This document shows positions 1-7,486 of a stretch of DNA of 7,486 nt, piece after piece. Position 1 is the stretch's first letter, and the number at the start of each line of letters is the position of its first letter. A program made the position numbers and the translations under genes. The stretch covers positions 1-7,486 of the forward strand of contig JAUZFY010000195.1 of NCBI GenBank assembly GCA_030840185.1. Reading direction: 5' to 3'. Below the pieces are notes generated by a model. The model had not been told where the DNA came from and did not search any database. It saw nothing but the letters and a program-made list of their open reading frames with translations. This DNA is from Microbacteriaceae bacterium. GTDB taxonomy: Bacteria > Actinomycetota > Actinomycetes > Actinomycetales > Microbacteriaceae.

Positions 1-22
1 CCGGCAAACACCCAGTCTGCCC

Positions 23-35
23 TAGTTTGAAGGCA
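23..35 (+). promoter_or_regulatory. Putative -10 element and leaderless start of gluA
   Basis: A TAGTTT hexamer at 23-28 lies 6 nt before the ATG at 35. That is the distance expected between a -10 box and a transcription start, so the mRNA may begin at or very near the A of the ATG. The only purine-rich stretch (GAAGG, 29-33) is 1 nt from the ATG, too close to act as a normal ribosome binding site. A -35 box would fall at or before the window edge and cannot be judged. The TAG inside the hexamer is an in-frame stop, so no start further upstream is possible. Confidence 0.5.
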
Positions 36-823
36 TGGAGCCAACGGCGAGCTCTCCGGCAACCTCGAACATCACCATGCCCCGAGGCGAACCCCTCGTC
101 GTGCTCTCCAACGTCAACAAGTACTACGGCGACCTCCACGTTCTGAACAACATCGACACCGTGGTCAATCGCGGCGAAGTCGTCGTGGTGATCGGGCCGA
201 GCGGGTCCGGCAAGTCCACCCTGTGTCGCGCGATCAACCGCCTCGAGACCATCGACACCGGCACCATCACAATCGACGGACGAGTGCTCCCGTCCGAGGG
301 CGCCGAGCTCGCGCAATTGCGCGCCGACGTCGGAATGGTTTTCCAGTCGTTCAACCTGTTCGCTCACAAGACGATTCTCGACAACGTGACACTCGCGCCG
401 ATCAAGGTGCGAAAGCTGTCGCGGAAGGCTGCCGAGGAACGCGGAATGGAGATGCTCGAACGCGTCGGCATTGCCGATCAGGCGAAAAAGATGCCGGCTC
501 AGCTCTCCGGCGGGCAGCAGCAGCGGGTGGCAATTGCTCGTTCCCTCGCGATGCGTCCGAAGCTCATTCTGCTCGACGAGCCGACGAGCGCTCTCGATCC
601 CGAAATGATCAACGAGGTGCTTGACGTCATGGTGGGTCTCGCCAAAGACGGCATGACCATGGTCGTCGTCACTCACGAGATGGGCTTCGCCCGCAAGGCC
701 GCGAATCGAGTGCTGTTCATGGCCGACGGGAGCATCGAGGAGGAAGCCACGCCCGAACGGTTCTTCACCAACCCGCAGACAGCGCGGGCTCAGGACTTTC
801 TCTCAAAGATTCTGGAGCACTGA
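35..823 (+). CDS. gluA: Glutamate-type ABC transporter ATP-binding protein GluA
   Basis: This is the cytoplasmic ATPase that powers a polar amino-acid importer, acting as a dimer beneath the GluC/GluD permeases. The 262-residue protein has every ABC motif in order: Walker A GPSGSGKST (54-62), Q-loop Gln104 in MVFQSFNLF, signature LSGGQQQR (157-164), Walker B LILLDEP (177-183), D-loop SALD (185-188) and H-loop His214 in THEMGF. The stretches around LCRAINRLETI, RADVGMVFQSFNLF and LAPIKVRK closely resemble Corynebacterium GluA as I remember it, which supports glutamate as substrate. About 19 residues precede the usual family start. The internal ATG at 77 (Met15) would shorten this but has no ribosome binding site, whereas ATG 35 has a leaderless promoter-like context. 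It is the first gene of the gluABCD cluster, 75 nt ahead of gluB. Substrate (glutamate versus glutamine/aspartate) is inferred from similarity. Confidence 0.95.
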   Translation: MEPTASSPATSNITMPRGEPLVVLSNVNKYYGDLHVLNNIDTVVNRGEVVVVIGPSGSGKSTLCRAINRLETIDTGTITIDGRVLPSEGAELAQLRADVGMVFQSFNLFAHKTILDNVTLAPIKVRKLSRKAAEERGMEMLERVGIADQAKKMPAQLSGGQQQRVAIARSLAMRPKLILLDEPTSALDPEMINEVLDVMVGLAKDGMTMVVVTHEMGFARKAANRVLFMADGSIEEEATPERFFTNPQTARAQDFLSKILEH

Positions 824-882
824 ACGCGGCCAACACGAAAATGCCGACACACGGGGCAAAATCCGGCACTCACACATCGGCC

Positions 883-889
883 AGAAAGG
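883..889 (+). promoter_or_regulatory. Ribosome binding site of gluB
   Basis: AGAAAGG lies 9 nt upstream of the gluB ATG at 899 and is a reasonable match to the anti-SD core. It supports that start. The rest of the 75-nt gluA-gluB gap holds only a weak 5-bp inverted repeat (842-846 with 864-868) and no T-run, so read-through from gluA is expected. Confidence 0.7.
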
Positions 890-898
890 TACACAGCA

Positions 899-1774
899 AT
901 GAAGCACAAGACCTTAACTCTCATCGGAGTCGCGGCGGCGTCCATGCTCATGCTTGCCGGGTGCGCGAGCGGCGGCGGGGGTGGCGCGGGCGGAACTGAC
1001 GCCGGGGCGAGCCCGACACCCGCCGCCTCATTCCCCGCCGGTTCCACAATGGAGCGGCTGTCAAAGGCTGGCAAGATCACAATCGGCACAAAGTTCGACC
1101 AGCCGCTGTTCGGCCTCAAGGGACCGGATGCGCCGGTCGGATTCGATATCGAAATCGGCAAGCTCATCGCCGCAGGTCTCGGCATCCCGGCCAAGAACAT
1201 CGAGTGGAAGGAAGCGGTCTCCGCCAACCGGGAGCCGTTCATCGCCACCGGCGAGGTCGACGCCGTTGTCGCCACCTACACGATCAACGACGCGCGCAAG
1301 CAGGTCGTCTCATTCGCCGGCCCGTACTACCTCGCCGGACAATCGATCCTCGTCAAGGCCGACAACAACAAGATCAAGAGCCAGAAGGATCTCGTTGGCC
1401 AGCCGGTGTGTTCCGTCACCGGGTCCACACCCGCGGCGAAGCTCACCGAGATCGGCGCGAACCCGCTGCTCACCGATACCTACACGAACTGCCTCGAGCC
1501 GCTGCGCTCCGGAGCGGTGGTTGCGGTGAGCACCGACAATGTCATTCTCGCCGGCCTGGCGGCCCAGAACGAGGGAGAGTTCAAGGTCGTCGGCAAGCCG
1601 TTCACGCAGGAGCCCTACGGAATCGGGCTGAAGCACGACGACACACAGTTCCGCAACTTCATCAACGACGTTCTGGAGAAGTCGTATAAGGACGGCAGCT
1701 ACAAGAAGGCGTGGGAGGCGACAGCGGGAAAGGTGCTCCCGTACGCCCCGCCGCCTGCGGTTGACCGTTACTAG
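899..1774 (+). CDS. gluB: Glutamate-type ABC transporter substrate-binding lipoprotein GluB
   Basis: This is the extracytoplasmic receptor that captures the amino acid and delivers it to the permease pair. The 291-residue precursor starts with a basic MKHK, then a hydrophobic segment and a lipobox LAGC, predicting lipidation of Cys22. A Gly/Ser/Pro-rich tether (about 23-48) links it to the folded domain. The domain is a family 3 bacterial solute-binding fold: the signature GFDIEIGKLIAAGLGI is at 81-96, and TYTIND-ARKQVVSFAGPYY (126-144) contains the Thr128/Arg133 pair that in this family holds the ligand's alpha-amino and carboxyl groups. Cys171 (in CSVTGSTP) and Cys198 (in YTNCLEPL) match a pair I recall in Corynebacterium GluB and probably form a disulfide. 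GYGIGLKHDD-like sequence near 240 is also typical. ATG 899 is supported by an RBS and by the complete signal peptide. Codon 6 is a TTA, rare in this GC-rich DNA. Confidence 0.95.
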   Translation: MKHKTLTLIGVAAASMLMLAGCASGGGGGAGGTDAGASPTPAASFPAGSTMERLSKAGKITIGTKFDQPLFGLKGPDAPVGFDIEIGKLIAAGLGIPAKNIEWKEAVSANREPFIATGEVDAVVATYTINDARKQVVSFAGPYYLAGQSILVKADNNKIKSQKDLVGQPVCSVTGSTPAAKLTEIGANPLLTDTYTNCLEPLRSGAVVAVSTDNVILAGLAAQNEGEFKVVGKPFTQEPYGIGLKHDDTQFRNFINDVLEKSYKDGSYKKAWEATAGKVLPYAPPPAVDRY

Positions 1775-1780
1775 CGCTGG

Positions 1781-1818
1781 GGGTGTGGCAGGCACGATCC
1801 AATCGACCTGCCACACCC
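1781..1818 (+). promoter_or_regulatory. Stem-loop between gluB and gluC
   Basis: Positions 1781-1792 and 1807-1818 form a perfect 12-bp inverted repeat. The 14-nt loop can itself fold, since CGAT (1795-1798) pairs with ATCG (1802-1805). It begins 7 nt after the gluB stop and ends 40 nt before the gluC ATG. No T-run follows, so it is not a canonical intrinsic terminator. Hairpins at this position in importer operons often protect the receptor mRNA from 3' exonuclease or cause partial termination, giving more binding protein than permease. That role is inferred here. Confidence 0.8.
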
Positions 1819-1845
1819 GCCAGAGCAATCGAAGCCACAACGAGT

Positions 1846-1850
1846 GAGGG
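1846..1850 (+). promoter_or_regulatory. Ribosome binding site of gluC
   Basis: GAGGG lies 7 nt before the ATG at 1858. It decides the start: a longer in-frame reading from GTG 1783 would begin inside the intercistronic stem-loop and add 25 residues with no membrane-protein character. Confidence 0.75.
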
Positions 1851-1857
1851 CGAGTCG

Positions 1858-2501
1858 ATGGACGTCGTGATAGCGAGCCTCCCGGACTATCTGCGGGGAT
1901 TCGGCGTGACCCTCATCCTGCTTGGGGTGTCCGGCGTCGGAGCGCTGATCATTGGCACCGTCGTGGCCGCCATGCGCATCTCGCCGGTTCCGGCCCTTCG
2001 CGGCTTCGCCGCCGCCTACACCGAGGCTCTCCGCAACACCCCGCTCACTCTCGTGCTGTTCTTCTGCATCTTCGTTCTTCCCAATCTCGGCGCCACCATC
2101 CCATACATCACCGCCGCCTGTATCGGGCTCACCCTGTATACCTCGCCCTTCATCGCTGAGGCGCTGCGTTCCGGCGTCAACGGGGTACCGGTCGGGCAGG
2201 CCGAGGCGGCGCGGAGCCTCGGTATGGGCTTCGGCCAAGCCGTCACCCTCGTCATCTTTCCCCAGGCCTTCCGAATGGTCATCCCTCCACTCGTCAACGT
2301 CTTTGTCGCCCTGACCAAGAACACCTCGGTGGCCGGCGGCTTTTTCGTCACCGAACTGTTCACGGTTGGCAAGGGGCTCGCGAATGCACATGGCAACGCC
2401 GTGATTCCCGTGCTTCTCGGGGTCGCGTCGTTCTACCTGATTGTGACAATTCCGCTCGGCCTGCTGTCTGCCCGCCTCGAAAAGCGTTGGGTGGTCGCCC
2501 G

Positions 2502-2505
<4 letters not shown>
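1858..2505 (+). CDS. gluC: Glutamate-type ABC transporter permease GluC
   Basis: This is one of two inner-membrane permeases that form the translocation channel. The 215-residue protein has a short N-terminus, a first membrane helix about 15-38, further helices about 62-78 and 82-100, and a C-terminal helix about 183-205, followed by a basic end. The cytoplasmic EAA loop that contacts the ATPase is clear: EALRSG (101-106), then GQAEAARSLGMGFGQAVTLVIFPQAFR (113-139) with EAA at 116-118 and the conserved Gly122. The motif EALRNTPLTLVLFF (56-69) is typical of the His/Glu/Gln/Arg/opine permease family. Length matches the family. Its TGA overlaps the gluD ATG by 4 nt, implying translational coupling and equal production of the two permeases. 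Confidence 0.93.
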
Positions 2506-4521
<2,016 letters not shown>

Positions 4522-4522
<1 letters not shown>

Positions 4523-7041
4523 TGCGCATTCCAATCAGCTGGCTGCGTGAGTTCGTCGACGTTCCGGACGATGTCACCCCGGAAGACGTCCTCGCCGCGC
4601 TCGTGAGCGTCGGCTTCGAGGAGGAGGCCGTGCACCGATTCGACCTCACCGGCCCGATTGTCGTCGGCGAGGTGTTGGAGTTCGTGCCCGAGCCCCAATC
4701 GAACGGCAAGACCATCAACTGGTGCCAGGTGCGAGTCGCCCCCGACGGCGGTTTAGCCGCCGACGGCGGGGCGGCAGTGCGCGGCATCGTCTGCGGCGCG
4801 CACAACTTCGTCACCGGCGACAAGGTGGTCGTCTCGCTGCCCGGGGCGGTGCTGCCCGGGCCGTTCCCCATCGCCGCCCGCAAGACTTACGGCCACGTCT
4901 CCGACGGCATGATTGCCTCCGCTCGCGAACTCGGCCTCGGTGAGGAGCACGACGGGATCCTGCGCCTCGCCTCCCTCGGGCTAGACCCGGAGGTCGGCAC
5001 GGACGCGACCGTTCTGCTCGGACTCGACGATTGGGCGGTGGAGATCAACGTCACCCCCGACCGCGGGTATGCGCTCTCCATGCGCGGCGTCGCTCGGGAG
5101 TACGCCCACGCGACCGGCGCTGCATTCCGCGACCCGGCCGACGCCGTCACCCCGGTGGAGGCCTCCGGCTTCGACGTGCAGATCGATGACCGCCGCCCGG
5201 TGCGGGGACGGATCGGCGCATCAGTCTTCATCACCCGGGTGGTCCGCGGCATCGACCCGGGGCTACCGTCTCCCGCCTGGCTCGTCGGTCGGCTCAAGCT
5301 CGCCGGCATTCGTCCGATCTCCCTCATCGTCGACATCACCAACTACGTGATGATCGAACTCGGGCAGCCGATCCACGGGTACGATCTCGATTCCCTCAGC
5401 GGTGGCATCCGGGTGCGCCGCGCCGAGCCGGGGGAGAAGCTCGAGACGCTCGACGGCACGATCCGCTCGCTCGACCGGGAGGACCTGCTGATCACCGACG
5501 ACTCCGGTCCGATCGGTCTCGCCGGAGTCATGGGCGGGGCCGCGACCGAGATCGGGCCGACGACCAGCACCGTTCTCGTCGAGGCAGCAAACTTCGACCC
5601 CGTGTCGATCGCTCGCAGCGCCCGTCGGCACAAGCTCCCGAGCGAGGCCTCCCGTCGCTTCGAACGCGGCGTCGACCCGGAGGTCGCGGCCGCCGCTGCC
5701 GCACGGGTCGTCGAACTTCTCGAGCAGCTCGCAGGGGGAACGGCAGACAGCCTCGGATCCCGCTTCGCGTCCGTCGAACCGCCCGAGCCGATCTTGCTTC
5801 CCGACGGCTACGTGAACGCCATAGTCGGGGCCGACTACTCCGACGCCGAGATTCTGCGCACCCTCGCCGACATCGGCGGCGTCATCGAGCCCGCCAACAA
5901 CGCCCTATCGGTGGTGCCGCCGAGCTGGCGTCCGGACCTGACCGACAAGGCGACACTCGTCGAGGAGGTCGCCCGCATCGTCGGATACGACCGGATCCCC
6001 GCCGTGCTTCCGACCGCGCCGACCGGCCGTGGACTCACCAGACCCCAGCGGCTGCGCCGCTCCGTCTCGCAGCTGCTCGCCGCGACCGGCCACACCGAGA
6101 TCCTGTCCTACCCGTTCGTGTCGGCGACGGCAAACGCCGCGTTCGGTGGACCCGCGGATGCCGCAGTTCCGGCGATTCGACTGGTGAATCCACTCGACGC
6201 CGAGTCTCCGTTCCTTCGAACCTCGCTGATCCCCGGCCTCGTCGAGATCGCACGACGTAACCTGTCGCGCGGGCTCACCGATTTGGCGCTGTTCGAGGTC
6301 GGGTCTGTCTTCCGTCCAGAGGCCGGGGTCTCCTACGGCAGCGGTTCGCTTCCGTCGGGCACCGAGCGCCCGACTACGAGCGAGCTCGGGCAGCTGCTCG
6401 GCAGCATCCCGCCGCAGCCGCTCTACGTATCGGCGATCTACACCGGCGCGGCCGTGGGGCGCCAGCCCGGCCGGGCCATAAGCCCGCATGGCGTCGCCGA
6501 CGCGATCGATGCTGCGCGGCAGGTTGCGCACGCCGTTCACCTCGACCTGACCGTTCGACAGGGCTCCCACCACTCCTTCCATCCGGGACGCACCGCGGAG
6601 CTGTTCGTCGGCGACATTGCGGTCGGCTTTGCCGGCGAGCTGCTTCCGGCCCTCGCGGAGGAGCTCGACCTTCCGCGTGTCACCGCGGTTCTCGAACTCG
6701 ACCTCGGGCACTTGATCGAACTCGCTTCGCCGGACGTCGAGCCGACGCCGATTTCGAGCTACCCCGCAGCAACGCAGGACCTTTCCCTCGTGGTCGGCGC
6801 CGTCACACCGGCACGAGAGGTGCTCGACGCGGTGATCGAGGGTGCGGGAGAGCTTCTCGAGCACGCAAGTCTCGTTGACGACTACCGGGGAGCCGGTCTG
6901 CCGGACGGGTCGAAGTCGCTCACCTTCGCGCTGCGATTCCGGGCACCCGACCGCACCCTCACCGCTGCCGAGGCAACCGAGGCGAAACTAGGCGGTGCCG
7001 GGCTCGCCGCGGCACGTTTCGGCGCGGCGGTGCGAGAGTAA
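4522..7041 (+). CDS. pheT: Phenylalanine--tRNA ligase beta subunit
   Basis: This is the large subunit, needed for tRNA-Phe binding and for hydrolysing mischarged Tyr-tRNA-Phe. The 839-residue protein starts MRIPISWLREFVDVP, the standard PheT opening. Domains in order are: an OB-fold tRNA-binding domain (about 41-155, with KTYGHVSDGMIAS), the B3/B4 editing domain (about 225-395) with GQPIHGYDLD (His285), AGVMGG (334-339) and VLVEAANF (Glu354), the B5 domain (about 420-495, PSWRPDLTDKATLVEEVARIVGYDRIP), a catalytically inactive class II-like core (about 505-740), and the C-terminal ferredoxin-fold anticodon-binding domain (about 746-838, from SSYPAATQDLSLVV). All expected parts are present, so editing should be intact. 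ATG 4522 overlaps the pheS stop, giving coupled translation. A frame open further upstream inside pheS does not resemble PheT. Codon 78 is a rare TTA in a small Gly/Ala-rich insertion (75-86). Confidence 0.97.
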
Positions 7042-7063
7042 CGAAGGGCGCGGAGTTCTCGGG

Positions 7064-7076
7064 TAGGCTCAACCCG
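7064..7076 (+). promoter_or_regulatory. Putative -10 element and leaderless start of the arg leader ORF
   Basis: TAGGCT at 7064-7069 ends 6 nt before the GTG at 7076, with no ribosome binding site between. TAGGCT-type hexamers at this distance are common in front of leaderless actinobacterial genes. It lies only 22 nt after the pheT stop, and no terminator is visible in that gap, so read-through from pheST may also reach argC. The -35 position (about 7041-7046) shows no consensus. Confidence 0.55.
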
Positions 7077-7204
7077 TGGACAACAGCCGCATCACCGGAA
7101 TGGCAGACCGTCGCAGTTCACTGCGCCGTGGCCTCCGGCTGCGCGGCGAGCGTCGTAGCACCCGTTTCGGCGGACAGCGACCGGAGGCGACGCTTCACGT
7201 CTGA
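7076..7204 (+). CDS. Arginine-rich 42-residue putative leader peptide of argC
   Basis: A GTG-started reading frame of 42 codons ends at TGA 7202-7204, 86 nt before argC. Eleven codons are Arg: 5, 12, 13, 17, 18, 21, 23, 26, 27, 30 and 35, nine of them within codons 12-30. The centre reads SSLRRGLRLRGERRSTR. There is no signal peptide, membrane segment, Cys or known domain. Its position before an arginine biosynthesis gene, the leaderless-type promoter and the Arg runs suggest a regulatory leader whose translation senses charged tRNA-Arg, comparable in principle to amino-acid-rich leaderless uORFs known in mycobacteria (cysteine). This function is inferred. Caveat: in DNA this GC-rich, Arg codons are frequent in any open frame, so composition alone does not prove it is translated. 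It could also be a chance ORF or an unrelated small basic protein. Confidence 0.5.
   Translation: MDNSRITGMADRRSSLRRGLRLRGERRSTRFGGQRPEATLHV
7112..7125 (+). repeat. Short palindrome inside the arg leader
   Basis: CGCAGT (7112-7117) and ACTGCG (7120-7125) are exact inverse complements around TC. As RNA this is a 5-bp stem with a UUCA tetraloop, covering Arg13 to Arg17 of the leader ORF. As DNA it could be a dimer-binding site, but it does not resemble the AT-rich ARG box of ArgR. It may be chance. Confidence 0.35.
7127..7192 (+). promoter_or_regulatory. Long-range stem in the arg leader
   Basis: GCCTCCGG (7131-7138) pairs perfectly with CCGGAGGC (7181-7188). After one G-G mismatch, 7127-7129 also pairs with 7190-7192, giving 11 pairs in a 12-position stem around 42 nt of leader ORF. 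The 3' arm can instead pair with 7245-7253 downstream (GAGGCG 7184-7189 with CGCCTC 7248-7253, then two more pairs after a mismatch), so the two folds exclude each other. That is the layout expected for an attenuator. No run of T follows either fold, so intrinsic termination is not shown. Confidence 0.4.
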
Positions 7205-7276
7205 TCGGCTGCCAACCAAAGCACCCTCGATCTTTCATCAGCGCCGCCGCCTCGACCCCCGCCAATCCACTCTCAT
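7205..7276 (+). other. C-rich, G-poor untranslated stretch before argC
   Basis: Between the leader stop and the argC ribosome binding site no gene is visible. Positions 7211-7280 contain 32 C and 9 G, a strong bias against the surrounding sequence, with several YC dinucleotides and little potential for local stem formation. Such untranslated stretches are the kind of RNA that Rho loads onto, so a Rho-dependent control point is possible. No T-run terminator is present. Confidence 0.35.
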
Positions 7277-7282
7277 AAAAGG
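7277..7282 (+). promoter_or_regulatory. Ribosome binding site of argC
   Basis: AAAAGG ends 8 nt before the ATG at 7291 and supports this start. The flanking TCTC (7271-7274) and GAGA (7286-7289) could close a weak 4-bp stem placing the site in its loop. CATAAA at 7275-7280 also faintly resembles a -10 box, so a promoter immediately upstream of argC cannot be excluded. Confidence 0.6.
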
Positions 7283-7290
7283 CTAGAGAC

Positions 7291-7486
7291 ATGTCCTATT
7301 CCGTTGCCGTCGCCGGTGCGAGCGGCTACGCGGGCGGCGAGCTGCTACGGCTGCTGTCCGCCCACCCACAATTCACCGTGACCACGGTCACCGGGTTCCA
7401 GTCGGCGGGGCAGCCGCTGTCCAGTGCCCAGCCCCACCTTCGGTCGCTTGCCGATCTCACCCTGCGGCCGACCACCGCCGACAGCC
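7291..7486 (+). CDS. argC: N-acetyl-gamma-glutamyl-phosphate reductase, N-terminal part
   Basis: ArgC reduces N-acetylglutamyl phosphate to the semialdehyde with NADPH in the arginine pathway. Only the first 65 codons are in the window; the gene runs off the right edge mid-codon. Residues 1-30 ([23 protein letters not shown]) form the Rossmann dinucleotide-binding start, with the Gly-rich loop GASGYAGGE at 9-17, which is diagnostic for ArgC. The next part ([22 protein letters not shown]) also fits the family. In actinobacteria argC commonly follows pheST and heads argCJBDF and related genes; those lie outside the window. The catalytic Cys is not yet reached. ATG 7291 follows an AAAAGG ribosome binding site. 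Confidence 0.93.
   Translation, partial: MSYSVAVAGASGYAGGELLRLLSAHPQFTVTTVTGFQSAGQPLSSAQPHLRSLADLTLRPTTADS

Noticed and set aside
1783..1857. gluC start at GTG 1783
   Set aside because: It starts within the stem-loop, while ATG 1858 has a well-placed GAGGG.
5905..6864. 319-codon reading frame on the minus strand
   Set aside because: Opposite pheT with Arg/Gly-rich composition typical of shadow frames and no recognisable domain.
7092..7292. 66-codon minus-strand frame across the leader ORF and argC gap
   Set aside because: No ribosome binding site or promoter was recognised for it, no known motif, and it ends inside the better-supported leader region. It cannot be fully excluded.

Overview
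The window is high-GC DNA with dense, same-strand genes, SD-poor leaderless-looking starts and an actinobacterial gene order. The proteins read like a member of Actinobacteria, most likely Microbacteriaceae (family-level placement is inference from general similarity). All real genes are on the + strand: gluA, gluB, gluC, gluD, pheS, pheT, a short arginine-rich leader ORF, and the first 65 codons of argC.

Region 1 (35-3407) is a complete GluABCD-type amino-acid ABC importer: ATPase, lipoprotein receptor and two permeases. gluC and gluD overlap by 4 nt (ATGA). A perfect 12-bp stem-loop lies between gluB and gluC and probably separates high receptor expression from lower permease expression. 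Region 2 (3482-7041) is pheS-pheT, encoding the two subunits of phenylalanyl-tRNA synthetase, also joined by a 4-nt stop/start overlap (TGATG at 4520-4524). Region 3 (7042-7486) holds a -10-like element, a 42-codon ORF with 11 Arg codons, an untranslated C-rich stretch and the start of argC, the first gene of the usual actinobacterial arginine cluster.

Most of the window is housekeeping. The most interesting part is the argC leader. A leaderless GTG-started peptide, 26% arginine, precedes an arginine biosynthesis gene, and its RNA can form mutually exclusive pairings. This suggests arginine-responsive, translation-dependent attenuation. Against over-reading it, GC-rich DNA inflates Arg codons in any frame and no classical U-tract terminator is visible. 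Three starts (gluA, pheS, leader ORF) share a TANNNT-like hexamer 6-8 nt before the start codon and no usable Shine-Dalgarno, consistent with leaderless transcripts. gluB, gluC and argC instead have recognisable ribosome binding sites.

The genes connect metabolically: the importer probably brings in glutamate, which is the precursor of the arginine pathway begun by the arg genes. I see no mobile elements, CRISPR arrays, tRNA or rRNA genes, and no large undescribed system.
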